Positions 1-8,796 of a DNA stretch of 64,000 bases are shown in pieces. Location of the stretch: positions 248,001 through 312,000 of the forward strand of contig NZ_FZPH01000009.1 of assembly GCF_900188485.1 (NCBI RefSeq). Reading direction: 5' to 3'. Position 1 is the stretch's first letter. The number at the start of each line of letters is the position of its first letter. The translations under genes and the position numbers were made by a program. Under the pieces are notes generated by a model. That model was given only the letters and a program-made list of their open reading frames with translations, was not told where the DNA came from and ran no database searches. The stretch comes from Asanoa hainanensis (GTDB taxonomy: Bacteria > Actinomycetota > Actinomycetes > Mycobacteriales > Micromonosporaceae).

Positions 1-2253
1 TCCGACGGGCCTACCGGCGTACGCGGGCTGCGGTTCTCCGGCGGCCCGGTGGTGACGCTGTTTCCCAACGCCACCCTGCTCGCCTCCGCCTGGAGCACCG
101 AGGCCATGTACGAGGTCGGTCGGCTGCTGGCCGAGGAGGCGATGGCGCAGCGGATCCACGTGGTCCTCGGCCCGACCATCAACCTGCACCGCTCACCCCT
201 CGGCGGCCGGCTGTTCGAGGCGTACTCCGAGGATCCGCTGCTGACCGGCAAGCTGGCGGCGGCGTACGTCCGGGGGATGCAGGATCGCGGGGTCGGCGCC
301 TGCCTCAAGCACCTGGTCGCCAACGAGTCGGAGACCGACCGCACCACCGTCGACAGCGTCGTCGACGAGGCGACGCTGCGCGAGCTCTACCTGCTGCCGT
401 TCGAGATCGCGGTGGCCGAGGCCGACGCCTGGTCGGTGATGGCCGCCTACAACGACGTCAACGGCGTGCCGGCGACCGAGCACCACCACGTGGTCAACGA
501 GATCCTCAAGGGCGAGTGGGCGTACACCGGGCTGGTCGTCTCGGACTGGTTCGCCACCAAGAGCGCCGCGCCCGCCGCGAACGGCGGTCTCGACCTGGTG
601 ATGCCCGGCCCGGCCGGGCCCTGGGGTGACGCGCTCGTGGCGGCCGTCGAGGCGGGCGAGGTGCCCGAGGCAGTGGTCGACGAGCACCTCGAGCGGCTGC
701 TCGTGCTGGCCGACCGGGTGGGCGCGCTCGGCACCCCGCGCACCTGGCCGGCCGCCCTGCCCGCGCCCGACAGCCCGGCCCGACGCACCCAGCTGACCCG
801 CCTCGCGGTGGCCGGGATGACCGTGCTCACCAACCACGACGACGTGCTGCCGTTGGCGCGCACCGGTGGCATCGCGCTGGTCGGCCGGCACGCCGTCGAG
901 ACCATCTGCATGGGCGGGGGATCGGCTCAGGTCAACCCGCCGTATCAGGTCAGCATCGCCGACGGGCTGGCCGCGGCGCTGGGCGAAGCGGCGACGCTGA
1001 CGGTGGCCGACGGGGTCGAGGTCCGGTCGCGACCGGTCAACGCCCGGCCCGGCTTCCTCGCCGACGTGCGGTGGACGCTGTTCGCGGCCGACGGGACGGT
1101 GCTCGACACCAGGGACGACGCGACGTCGACGGTGGTCGGTTTCGACGACGGCCTCGCCGGGCAGGTCGCCCGGATCTCGTTCACGGGCCGGTTCGTGGCC
1201 GGCGGCCCGGTCGAGGTGGGCGCGATCGGTGCCGGCTCGTGGCGGTTGGCGGTCGGTGACCAGGCGCTGGCGTACGAGCTCACGGTGCCGCCCGGCGGCA
1301 TCGGCGCGGAGATCCTGGCGCCGCCGGCGGCGACCGGCGTCGTCACCGCCGCGCCCGACGACCTGCTGACCGGCGAGCTCACCGTGACCTCCGGTGCCGG
1401 GCCGCTCGGCGGAGTGGGCCGTTACGGCGTGGTCGCCCGGCCGGCGCCGGCCGACCCCGACGAGGTGATCGCGACTGCGGTGGCCGCCGCGGCCACGGCC
1501 GACGTCGCCGTGGTCGTCGTCGGCCTCACCGAGGAGGAGGAGACCGAGGCGGTCGACAAGCACACGCTGCGGCTGCCCGGGCGGCAGGACGACCTGGTCA
1601 GCGCCGTCGCACGGGTAGCCCGGCGGACCGTGGCGGTGGTCAACGCCGCGACGCCCGTGCTGATGCCGTGGCTGGACGAGGTCTCCGCCGTGCTCTGGGT
1701 CGGGCTGCCCGGGCAGGAGGGCGGCCATGCGGTCGCGGCCGCGCTGCTCGGCGACCTCGAGCCGACCGGGCGGCTGGTCACCACCTTCCCGGCGACCGAC
1801 GACGCGAGCCCGGCCTGGTCGGTGACCCCTGTCGACGGAAAGCTGCCGTACACGGAAGGCACGTTCGTCGGCTATCGCGGCCACCACGCCGGCCGGGCGC
1901 CGTCGCCGGCGTTCTGGTTGGGGCACGGGCTGGGCTACGGACGCTGGGCGTACGCCGACGCCTCCTGGTCCGGGACGACGGTGCACGTCACCGTGACGAA
2001 CACCGGCGCGCGACCCAGCCGCGAGGTCGTCCAGGTCTACTTCGAACCGTCCGAGGTAGACCAGCCCGTGCGGCTGGTGGGCTGGTGGACCGTCCACGTG
2101 GAGCCGGGTGCCTCGGTGCCGGTCACGGTGCCCTGCGACAGCCGGCTCTGGCGGCGCTGGGACCTTTCCGCTGGCGAATGGTCCACGTTGGACGACGGAC
2201 GGCTACTGATTGCCCGGGGACTGGGCGACGTCCGCGCCGCTATCAATCTCTAG
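1..2253 (+). CDS. Glycoside hydrolase family 3 beta-glucosidase (5' partial)
   Basis: The frame is open from base 1 and ends at TAG 2251-2253, so the true start lies upstream; about 750 residues are visible. The first residues read SDGPTGVRG, a GH3 signature. The (beta/alpha)8 domain follows, with NLHRSPLGGR near residue 61, the KH pair in LKHLVANESE, and the catalytic Asp nucleophile in SDW at about residue 182. A PA14-like insertion lies roughly between residues 300 and 440, then the second alpha/beta domain (EEEETEAVDKHTL) and a C-terminal fibronectin-III-like domain. GH3 enzymes of this type release terminal beta-D-glucose or related sugars from oligosaccharides. Whether the protein is secreted cannot be judged without the N-terminus. 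It converges with the methyltransferase gene and overlaps it by four bases. Confidence 0.93.
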   Translation, partial: SDGPTGVRGLRFSGGPVVTLFPNATLLASAWSTEAMYEVGRLLAEEAMAQRIHVVLGPTINLHRSPLGGRLFEAYSEDPLLTGKLAAAYVRGMQDRGVGACLKHLVANESETDRTTVDSVVDEATLRELYLLPFEIAVAEADAWSVMAAYNDVNGVPATEHHHVVNEILKGEWAYTGLVVSDWFATKSAAPAANGGLDLVMPGPAGPWGDALVAAVEAGEVPEAVVDEHLERLLVLADRVGALGTPRTWPAALPAPDSPARRTQLTRLAVAGMTVLTNHDDVLPLARTGGIALVGRHAVETICMGGGSAQVNPPYQVSIADGLAAALGEAATLTVADGVEVRSRPVNARPGFLADVRWTLFAADGTVLDTRDDATSTVVGFDDGLAGQVARISFTGRFVAGGPVEVGAIGAGSWRLAVGDQALAYELTVPPGGIGAEILAPPAATGVVTAAPDDLLTGELTVTSGAGPLGGVGRYGVVARPAPADPDEVIATAVAAAATADVAVVVVGLTEEEETEAVDKHTLRLPGRQDDLVSAVARVARRTVAVVNAATPVLMPWLDEVSAVLWVGLPGQEGGHAVAAALLGDLEPTGRLVTTFPATDDASPAWSVTPVDGKLPYTEGTFVGYRGHHAGRAPSPAFWLGHGLGYGRWAYADASWSGTTVHVTVTNTGARPSREVVQVYFEPSEVDQPVRLVGWWTVHVEPGASVPVTVPCDSRLWRRWDLSAGEWSTLDDGRLLIARGLGDVRAAINL

Positions 2254-2885
2254 GCGGTCGCGAACAGGATGCCGCCCGGGCGCGGGTCGTCCGGTTCGAG
2301 CAGCAGCTCGGCGTCGACGGTGAAGCCCGCGTCGCGCAGCAAGTCCCGGACGCGGGCCAGGGGGCGGCGGTACACGTACACGTTCATCGGATGTCCGCCG
2401 TAGCCCTCGGTCTTGTGAATCGAGCTGTCACCGACGTGGAAGCCGAGGAGCACCTGGCCGCCGGGCCGCACCACCCGGTGGAACTCGCGCAGGATCGCGG
2501 GCAGGTCGGCCTCGGGCACGTGCACCAGGGACCAGAAGGCGAGCAGTCCGGCGAGCGCGTCGTCCGCGAGGTCCAGGGCGGTCATCGTGCCCACCTCGAA
2601 CCGCAGGCCCGGATGGTCCCGCCGGGCGACCTCGACCATCGCCGGCGACAGGTCGATGCCGTACGCGTCGACACCTCGCTTGGCCAGCTGGGCGGTGACG
2701 TGCCCTGGCCCACAGCCCACGTCCGCGACCGGGCCCCCGCCGGCCCGGTCCACGAGGTCGGCGAAGAGCGTGAGAGCCCCGAGCAGGTGGGGCGCGGTGT
2801 CGAGGGAGCCGCTCACGAACTCGGCGTAACTCACGGCGACCGTGTCGTAGGAGGTGCGGGTGTCTGCCAGCCAGGTGTCTGTCAC
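2250..2885 (-). CDS. Class I SAM-dependent methyltransferase
   Basis: A 211-residue cytoplasmic protein with the Methyltransf_11/25-type fold. Motif I reads VADVGCGPGHVT (about residues 53-64), followed by an acidic residue after beta-2 (GIDLSPAMVEVARR), the segment LLAFWSLVHVP, and the post-motif RVVRPGGQVLLGFHVG. I chose the GTG at 2885 (VTDTWLADTRTSYD) because the open frame further upstream is a compositional shadow of the divergent gene, and family members commonly begin just before the RTSYDxVAxxYAxF block. The substrate cannot be predicted. The start lies 33 bp from the divergent oxidoreductase, so the two probably share a promoter region. Confidence 0.9.
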   Translation of the reverse strand: MTDTWLADTRTSYDTVAVSYAEFVSGSLDTAPHLLGALTLFADLVDRAGGGPVADVGCGPGHVTAQLAKRGVDAYGIDLSPAMVEVARRDHPGLRFEVGTMTALDLADDALAGLLAFWSLVHVPEADLPAILREFHRVVRPGGQVLLGFHVGDSSIHKTEGYGGHPMNVYVYRRPLARVRDLLRDAGFTVDAELLLEPDDPRPGGILFATA

Positions 2886-2918
2886 CCGGACAGGGTAGTG
2901 GTGGGTAGGTTCTGAAGG

Positions 2919-4508
2919 ATGGCGGTGCGAACGGTCGACGCGGTGGTCATCGGTGCGGGGCACAACGGCCTGGTGGCAGCCAACCTGCTGGCGGACGCCG
3001 GCTGGGACGTGCTGGTCCTGGAGGCCACCGACACGGCCGGGGGAGCCGTGCGGACGGCTGAGCTGACCGTGCCCGGATTCCACCACGACGTCTACAGCGC
3101 GTTCTACCCGCTGGGTGCGGCGTCACCGGTGCTGCGTGAGCTGGAGCTGGAGTCGCACGGGCTCGCCTGGCAGCACGCCCCGGCCGTGCTCGCGCACGTG
3201 CTGCCCGACGACCGGTGCGCGGTGCTGTCCCGGGACGTGGACGCGACCGCGGCCTCGTTGGCGGCGTTCGACGAGCGCGACGCTGCGGCGTGGACCGCCG
3301 AGGTGCGGCGGTGGCAGCGGATCGGCTCGCCGTTCCTGGACGCGATCATGCGACCGTTCCCGCCTGTGCGGGCAGGTGCCCGCCTGGCCGCCCGGCTCGG
3401 CCCGGCGGGTGCGCTGGACTTCGCGCGGCTGACGGTGCTGCCGGTCCGCGACTTCGGCCGCGAGAGCTTCCACGGCGAGGGCGCCCAACTCCTGTTCGCG
3501 GGCGGCGCCCTGCACACCGATCTCGGACCCCTGCAGGCAGGCAGCGCCTTGTACGGCTGGCTGCTGGCGATGCTCGGCCAGGACGTCGGGTTCCCGGTGC
3601 CGGTCGGCGGCGCGGGCCAGCTGGTCGCGGCGCTGCTGCGCCGGCTGTCGGCCCGGGGCGGCACGGTCGAGTACGGGCGGCCGGTCACCCGCGTGCTGCA
3701 CGCGCGGGGGACGGCGGTGGGTGTCGAGGACGCGCACGGTGAGCACGTGCGGGCGCGGCGGGCGGTGCTGGCGGACGTGCCGGCGCCCCTGCTGTATTCG
3801 CGGCTGGTCGGGCTGGACGCGCTGCCCGCCGGGTTCACCCGGCACCTGCGGCGGTTCCAGTGGGACAGCGCCACGATCAAGGTGGATTGGGCGTTGTCGG
3901 CGCCGGTGCCCTGGACGGCCGCTGGCGCGCGCGGGGCCGGGACGGTGCACCTGGGCTCGCTGGCGGGGCTGACCGCCTATGGCTCTTCGCTGGCCAGGGG
4001 CGAGGTGCCCGCCGAGCCGTTCGTCCTGATCGGACAGATGACGACCTCCGACGCCAGCCGGTCGCCGGCGGGGACCGAGTCGCTGTGGGCGTACACCCAC
4101 GTGCCGCAACAGGCCGCCGGCGATGCGGACCGGATGCGGGCCCAGGCGGAGCGGATGGAGGAGCTGATCGAACGCCACGCGCCCGGCTTCCGGTCGTCGA
4201 TCCTCGGACGGCACGTGCAGCTACCGGGCGACCTGGAGCACGGCAACCCGAGCCTGTTCGGCGGCGCCATCAACGGCGGCACCTCGGCACTGCACCAGCA
4301 GCTGTTCTTCCGGCCCGTACCCGGGCTGGGCCGCGCCGACACGCCGATCGACCGGCTCTACCTGGCGGGCTCGTCCGCCCATCCCGGCGGGGGAGTGCAC
4401 GGTGGGCCCGGGTCCAACGCGGCCCACGCGGCACTGGCCCGCAACGGTGTCGCGGGCTCGGCGTACTCGGCGGTCATCGGCGGATTGCAGCGCCGGCTGT
4501 ATCGCTGA
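2919..4508 (+). CDS. CrtI-like NAD(P)/FAD-dependent oxidoreductase
   Basis: A 529-residue flavoprotein of the phytoene-desaturase/amine-oxidase superfamily. The N-terminal dinucleotide-binding motif is VIGAGHNGLVAANLLADAG (residues 8-26), followed by an acidic residue in VLEATDTAGG, the usual FAD ribose contact. The C-terminal family motif is LYLAGSSAHPGGGVHGGPG (near residue 485). The length matches bacterial CrtI-like dehydrogenases, but no carotenoid synthase lies nearby, so the substrate is unknown; actinobacteria carry several such paralogues. A TAGGTT -10-like hexamer ends 8 bp before the ATG, which would fit a leaderless or near-leaderless message. The 3' end converges with and overlaps the following membrane protein gene by 35 bp. 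Confidence 0.88.
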   Translation: MAVRTVDAVVIGAGHNGLVAANLLADAGWDVLVLEATDTAGGAVRTAELTVPGFHHDVYSAFYPLGAASPVLRELELESHGLAWQHAPAVLAHVLPDDRCAVLSRDVDATAASLAAFDERDAAAWTAEVRRWQRIGSPFLDAIMRPFPPVRAGARLAARLGPAGALDFARLTVLPVRDFGRESFHGEGAQLLFAGGALHTDLGPLQAGSALYGWLLAMLGQDVGFPVPVGGAGQLVAALLRRLSARGGTVEYGRPVTRVLHARGTAVGVEDAHGEHVRARRAVLADVPAPLLYSRLVGLDALPAGFTRHLRRFQWDSATIKVDWALSAPVPWTAAGARGAGTVHLGSLAGLTAYGSSLARGEVPAEPFVLIGQMTTSDASRSPAGTESLWAYTHVPQQAAGDADRMRAQAERMEELIERHAPGFRSSILGRHVQLPGDLEHGNPSLFGGAINGGTSALHQQLFFRPVPGLGRADTPIDRLYLAGSSAHPGGGVHGGPGSNAAHAALARNGVAGSAYSAVIGGLQRRLYR

Positions 4509-5340
4509 CGTCCCACCACGGGGTCCAGTCGTCGTACACCCAGCTCAGCTTCCGGGCGCGGTTCGCCGGGACCCAGTAGACGCCGACGGCCTCGGCGAAC
4601 CGGGAGTCGGCGCCTGTGCTGCTCGACGCCAGCAGCTCGGCCGAGCCACGGACCGCGACGGCCCACATCAGCGCCCGGCCGTTCATGCGCGCGTCGTCGA
4701 GGCCCTTCGCCGCCGACCGCAACGCCCGACGACCCGCCGGCGTCAGCCACGGTGCCCGCAACAGCAGCCAGCCGACGACCGCGCATGCGCCGGTCACCAC
4801 CAGGAGGCCGGCGGTGGCGGGGCGGGCCGCCTCGGCCCGGTTGCCGAACAGCGAGAGCAGCCGGACGACGCCGAACGCCGCGGCCAACCAGAGCGGGGTG
4901 GTGGTCACCTGGAACCAGCGCCGCCGCTCGGGCGACGAGAGCAGCCCGCGCCGGACGAGCTCGTCGTGGAGCGCACCGGCCGCGGCCCGTACGTCCCGGT
5001 CGGCCAGGGCTCGCGGCCAGCTCGAAGGCTCCCGCAGCCGGCGATGGATGGCGGCCATCAGCGGCGGCGCACCGGCGGGGAGCGGACCGGTCACGTCGAG
5101 GACCGAGCCGGGTCCGAGGTTGATAGCGCCCTTGCGGTGCAGGCCGACCGCGCAGGTGAGGGTGGCGAGGTGGAAGCCGCCGTTGAGGTACGCGAGATGG
5201 ATGGCGCCCAGCTTGCGGCGGCCCGGGTCGCCGCCGGGCCAGAGCCACACCACCGCCCGGGCCGCCAGCGAGACCACGAGGGCGGCCGCGGCCAGGGCGC
5301 CGTAAAGGAGCACGAGCGCCATTGTGCGGTGTGTGCGCAC
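4474..5340 (-). CDS. TIGR04222-like membrane protein
   Basis: A 288-residue protein with an N-terminal membrane helix (about residues 7-28), the soluble block AIHLAYLNGGFHLATLTCAVGL, and two central hydrophobic segments (about 148-190). The layout resembles the TIGR04222 group of actinobacterial membrane proteins, recognised from memory, but it lacks the glycine/cysteine-rich tail seen in many members. Function is unknown. The start is uncertain: GTG 5340 or ATG 5322 in the same frame; neither has a strong ribosome binding site. The gene sits 7 bp downstream of the DoxX-like gene and is probably cotranscribed with it. Confidence 0.75.
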   Translation of the reverse strand: MRTHRTMALVLLYGALAAAALVVSLAARAVVWLWPGGDPGRRKLGAIHLAYLNGGFHLATLTCAVGLHRKGAINLGPGSVLDVTGPLPAGAPPLMAAIHRRLREPSSWPRALADRDVRAAAGALHDELVRRGLLSSPERRRWFQVTTTPLWLAAAFGVVRLLSLFGNRAEAARPATAGLLVVTGACAVVGWLLLRAPWLTPAGRRALRSAAKGLDDARMNGRALMWAVAVRGSAELLASSSTGADSRFAEAVGVYWVPANRARKLSWVYDDWTPWWDVSDTAGAAIRR

Positions 5341-5347
5341 CTCCGGC

Positions 5348-5698
5348 TCACCCGTGGTGGGCCAGGTTCACGACGACGGCGGCCACCACGGTGACGAAGA
5401 AGACGCCCCACCCGACGAGCTTGCGGGAGCCGACACGCAGGTGGGCGACGAGCGCGAGGACGAAGTAGAGCACGAGACCCACGGAAGCGAGGATCCCCAG
5501 GAGGGGTACGGCGAACCCGACCAGCAGCCCGACGGAGCCCAGCGCGAGGAACGTGCCCAGCATCGGCATCCAACTGTGCGGCAGGCGCTTCATGTCGAGC
5601 TGCGCCTTGGGGTAGTCGTGGCCGATCAGGTAGGTGGCCGCGGCGATCGCGGTGAAGACCGAGGCGAGCACGGTGACGGTGACGTAGGCGGCGAACAT
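5348..5698 (-). CDS. DoxX-like small membrane protein
   Basis: A 116-residue integral membrane protein with four predicted helices: residues about 3-21, 44-62, 66-84 and 93-113. The spacing and the polar segment GHDYPKAQLDMKRLP after helix 1 resemble the DoxX-like (DUF4267/DoxX_2) families of small quinone-associated or uncharacterised membrane proteins. I chose ATG 5698 (MFAAYVTVTVLAS); the open frame continues upstream to 5803, but that segment has no membrane-protein character and would overlap the divergent sigma factor gene. It forms a two-gene unit with the TIGR04222-like gene. Confidence 0.7.
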   Translation of the reverse strand: MFAAYVTVTVLASVFTAIAAATYLIGHDYPKAQLDMKRLPHSWMPMLGTFLALGSVGLLVGFAVPLLGILASVGLVLYFVLALVAHLRVGSRKLVGWGVFFVTVVAAVVVNLAHHG

Positions 5699-5801
5699 GC
5701 CCAAAGGACGGTGCGGCCACCCGGTTCGTGTCACGCCGTGACCCGGGTCACACGGAACCTCCCGGCGGTGACCGGTCCTCTTATCCGGTGAGGGGGTCGC
5801 C

Positions 5802-6323
5802 ATGGCCGCGCGGTCGGATCGGGAACGCGAGTTCGGCGAGTTCGTCGCGCTGCGCTACGCCGACCTGGTGCGCACCGCGGTGTTGCTCACCGGCGACCGC
5901 GGGCACGCCGAGGACCTCGTGCAGCGCGCGCTGCTGGCGGTGTTCCGGTCGTGGGACCGGCTCGACCGGCTCGCCAACGCGGAGGCCTACACCCGCACGA
6001 CCATGGTGCGCCTCGAGTCGCGCTGGTGGCGGCGCCGGTGGCGGGCCGAGGTGCCGACCGAGCGGTTGCCCGACCGCCCGATCGGCGACCACGCGGCCGG
6101 CGTCGACACGGCGGAGGTAGTACGCCAGGCGTTGGCGTCGCTGCCGTGGGCGCAGCGGGCGGTGCTGGTGATGCGCTATTTCGAGGAACGGTCCGAGGCG
6201 GAGATCGCCGAGGTGCTCGGCTGCTCACCGGGCACGGTGAAGAGCCGCGCCAGCCGCGGCCTGGCGGCGTTGCGCGCCGTGGTGGACATCGAGGGGGTGT
6301 CAGGTCGTGAGCGACGAGGCTGA
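5802..6323 (+). CDS. SigE-family ECF RNA polymerase sigma factor
   Basis: A 173-residue sigma factor. Region 2 spans about residues 8-75 (FGEFVALRYADLVRTAVLLTG, EDLVQRALLAVFRSWDRL), and region 4 spans about 105-160 with the helix-turn-helix LPWAQRAVLVMRYFEE and EIAEVLGCSPGTVKSRASRGL. The composition and length match the actinobacterial SigE-type (TIGR02983-like) ECF group. The next gene overlaps by 17 bp, which suggests translational coupling to a membrane partner that may act as its anti-sigma or accessory factor. No zinc-binding anti-sigma motif is visible in that partner. Confidence 0.9.
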   Translation: MAARSDREREFGEFVALRYADLVRTAVLLTGDRGHAEDLVQRALLAVFRSWDRLDRLANAEAYTRTTMVRLESRWWRRRWRAEVPTERLPDRPIGDHAAGVDTAEVVRQALASLPWAQRAVLVMRYFEERSEAEIAEVLGCSPGTVKSRASRGLAALRAVVDIEGVSGRERRG

Positions 6324-7716
6324 GTCGGTGCGCGCGCTGCTGACCACGGTGGCCGAGCGCGGTGCTGGGGAGCGTCTCGTCCCGCCGGTCGCCGAGCTGA
6401 TCGGGCGGGCGCGACGCGCCCGCCGCCGGCGCCGGGCGTTCTCCTTCGCGGCCGTGCTCGCGGTGGCGGCCGCGATCGCGCTGCCGCAGGCGATCCCGGA
6501 CCGGGCGCCCGCCGAGCAGCCGTGGCCGGGCTACCCGGCGACCGGCCCCGGCACGGCGGCCGCGCTGGCGGCGGGGCACTGGACCCGGCTGCCCGAGGCG
6601 CCCATTCCGGGCCGGACCGGTGCGGCGGTCGTGTGGACCGGCTCCGAGATGCTGGTCTGGGGTGGCCGGGTGGGCGACTCGGCGCGCTCCGACGGGGCCG
6701 CCTACCGGCCGGCCGACCGCCGGTGGACGGTCCTCCCAGAGGCGCCGCTGACACCGCGCACCCAGATGGCGTACGCGTGGACCGGCACTGTCCTGTTCGT
6801 CTGGAGCGAGTCGGACGGCGCGGTCTACGACCCGGTCGCGCGAAGCTGGCGGCTCGTGCCGACGTCGCCGCTGTCCTGGCGCACGGGCCCGACGGCGGTC
6901 TGGACCGGTCGCGACGTGCTGGTCATCGGCGGCTGGACGGACGACGGACGACCCCTCGCCGACGGGGCCGCCTACGACCCGGCCACCGCGCGGTGGCGGC
7001 CGCTGCCGGCACTCCCGGTGGCGTCCGACCACCCCGTGACCCGGCTGGTGCCGCTGGCGGCGTCCGACCAGGTCTACGTGTGGGCGACCTGGGCGCATCG
7101 GGTGAACACCTCCGAAAACAGCTTCGAGACGACGTTCGGGATGGACCTGTTCCGGCTCGACACCCGCACGGACACGTGGTCGACACCCGTGGCGTCCGGC
7201 GAAGCACCGACCGGTGTGGATCAACCCGTGTGGACAGGGCACGAGATCGTCGTCCCGGCCGCGATGCCGTACCGGCCGGGCTCCGGCCCCGTCGGCGTCG
7301 GCTTGCGGGGCGGCCGCCTCGACCCGGCCGGCGGACTCTGGCGACCGATCACCCACGGCCCGGTCGACGACCTGCGTGGCCAGTCCGTCTGGACCGGCGC
7401 GGCGCTCGTCTCGTTCGGAAACGGCGCGGGAGCGGCGTGGGACCCGACCACGGACCTCTGGAAGGGGTCCGTCGGCGCCGACCATCGAGAGCTTCGCGAT
7501 GGTCTGGACGGGCACGCACCTGCTGATCTGGGGCGAGCAGACCGAGGCCGCCAGCTTCGGAAGCTGACCGTCCTAACCGTCGGGGCACCGCCGGTCAGGC
7601 GGCTGGTCTTCCGCATCTTGCGGGATCCCGAGCGGGTCAGCCCGCCTCGGAGACCGTCTTCAGGCGGCCGAGGCCTTTCTCGAAGTCCGGTCCGATCATC
7701 TGGTCCATCGACTTGA
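6307..7716 (+). CDS. Membrane-anchored Kelch-like beta-propeller protein, apparent frameshift
   Basis: The N-terminal about 40 residues are cytoplasmic and basic, one membrane helix follows (FAAVLAVAAAIALP), and then a periplasm-facing propeller made of repeated W-T-G-x-x-x-LVWGG / AYDPxxxRW units. GTG 6307 overlaps the sigma gene, suggesting a sigma-linked partner. As the sequence stands the frame runs to 7716, but residues after about 386 lose all propeller character. Removing one G from the GGGG run at 7464-7467 restores LWKGPSAPTIESFAMVW and the natural end ...EAASFGS at TGA 7565-7567. The real gene is therefore probably 6307-7567, with a one-base insertion in this sequence: either a sequencing error or a recent mutation. 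Confidence 0.75.
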   Translation: MSDEAESVRALLTTVAERGAGERLVPPVAELIGRARRARRRRRAFSFAAVLAVAAAIALPQAIPDRAPAEQPWPGYPATGPGTAAALAAGHWTRLPEAPIPGRTGAAVVWTGSEMLVWGGRVGDSARSDGAAYRPADRRWTVLPEAPLTPRTQMAYAWTGTVLFVWSESDGAVYDPVARSWRLVPTSPLSWRTGPTAVWTGRDVLVIGGWTDDGRPLADGAAYDPATARWRPLPALPVASDHPVTRLVPLAASDQVYVWATWAHRVNTSENSFETTFGMDLFRLDTRTDTWSTPVASGEAPTGVDQPVWTGHEIVVPAAMPYRPGSGPVGVGLRGGRLDPAGGLWRPITHGPVDDLRGQSVWTGAALVSFGNGAGAAWDPTTDLWKGSVGADHRELRDGLDGHAPADLGRADRGRQLRKLTVLTVGAPPVRRLVFRILRDPERVSPPRRPSSGGRGLSRSPVRSSGPST

Positions 7717-8101
7717 AGAGACCCATCAGGCGGATGCCGAAGCTCTTCGGGCCGATCATTGTCCACGTCACCCGGGAACCGTCGGCGGCTGGCTCGACCT
7801 GGAAGATGATCTCGTTGCGGGACTTGAAGGGCTTCTCGAAGGCCAGGTCGATTGTCACGTCGGACGGCTCCTGCGCCGACACGATCTCCATGCGGCCCAC
7901 GCCGGCCTGCCGGTTGCCCGACCACGAGTAGGCCGCGCCCGGCCCGGCCGGCGCGCCCGAGTATTCGCGATGCAGCGCCGGGTCGACATCTTCCCACGGC
8001 GACCACTGTGTCCAGTTGTGAAAGTCCGCGATCTTCGCGTAGACCCGCTCCGGCGGAGCCGCGATCTCGATCGAGCGCACCACGGTATAGGTTTCGGTCA
8101 C
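7637..8101 (-). CDS. SRPBCC family protein (polyketide cyclase-like)
   Basis: A 154-residue protein with the START/Bet v1-like fold. It begins with the typical beta-strand VVRSIEIAAPPERVYAKIADFHNW and has the WSPWEDVDP loop and a long C-terminal helix (KSMDQMIGPDFEKGLGRLKTV). Members bind hydrophobic ligands or act as cyclases or aromatases; the exact ligand is not predictable. The reading frame is clean and single-domain. It is separated from the response regulator gene by 47 bp on the same strand. Confidence 0.88.
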   Translation of the reverse strand: MTETYTVVRSIEIAAPPERVYAKIADFHNWTQWSPWEDVDPALHREYSGAPAGPGAAYSWSGNRQAGVGRMEIVSAQEPSDVTIDLAFEKPFKSRNEIIFQVEPAADGSRVTWTMIGPKSFGIRLMGLFKSMDQMIGPDFEKGLGRLKTVSEAG

Positions 8102-8148
8102 GGCCCGTCAGCGTACGCCCGAATCAACGTCCATGGTGGAGTTTCACC

Positions 8149-8796
8149 CTAAGGCGCTTCCAGGTAGTTCAGGACCGCGAGCACTCGGCGGTTGTCGTCC
8201 TGATCTGGGAACAGACCGAGCTTCCCGAAGATGTTGTTGATGTGCTTGTTGACCGCCTTCTCCGTCACGCCCAGGCGGCTCGCGATGCCCGCGTTGGCGC
8301 GGCCCTCGGCCATCAGCCGTAGCACCTCGCGCTCGCGCGGCGTCAGGCGGGCGATCGTCTCCTCCTGGCCGCGCCGGGAGAGCAGGTCCGCGACCACGTC
8401 CGGGTCCAGGACGGTGCCGCCCGCGGCCACGATCCGGACCGCCTCGACGAACCGGGCCACGTCGGCGACGCGGTCCTTCAGGAGATAGCCCAAGGCGCCC
8501 TGGCCGTCGGACAGCAACTCGCGCGCGTAGAGCACCTCGACGTGCTGGGAGAGGACCAGGACCGGGAAGCCGGGGGTACGCGCCCGCGCCTGCGCCGCCA
8601 CCCGCAGCCCCTCGTCCGTGAACGACGGCGGCAGCCGGACGTCGACGATCGCGACGTCGGGCGACAGGTCCGCGATGGCCGTGCGGAGCTCCGGGGCCGT
8701 GGCCGCCGTGGCCACCACCGTCTCCCCGTACGCGGTCAGGATCCGGGCCAGGCCGTCGCGGAGCAGGGTCTGGTCCTCGCCGATCACGACCCGCAC
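8149..8796 (-). CDS. NarL/LuxR-family response regulator
   Basis: A 215-residue response regulator. The receiver domain (about 1-120) has the acidic pair in IGEDQ, the phospho-acceptor Asp in VAIVDVRLPP, and the Lys in YLLKDRV. The C-terminal LuxR-type helix-turn-helix reads LTPREREVLRLMAEGRANAGIASRLGVTEKAVNKH. I chose GTG 8796 because it overlaps the end of the kinase gene by 13 bp, a normal arrangement for translational coupling; the open frame upstream is a shadow. It is cotranscribed with the kinase and divergent from the liv-type operon, whose regulation it may control (inference). Confidence 0.92.
   Translation of the reverse strand: MRVVIGEDQTLLRDGLARILTAYGETVVATAATAPELRTAIADLSPDVAIVDVRLPPSFTDEGLRVAAQARARTPGFPVLVLSQHVEVLYARELLSDGQGALGYLLKDRVADVARFVEAVRIVAAGGTVLDPDVVADLLSRRGQEETIARLTPREREVLRLMAEGRANAGIASRLGVTEKAVNKHINNIFGKLGLFPDQDDNRRVLAVLNYLEAP

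Noticed and set aside
193-2097. A 634-residue open frame antisense to the GH3 gene
   Set aside because: Arg/Gly/Pro-rich translation without family character; it mirrors the codon-position bias of the real gene.
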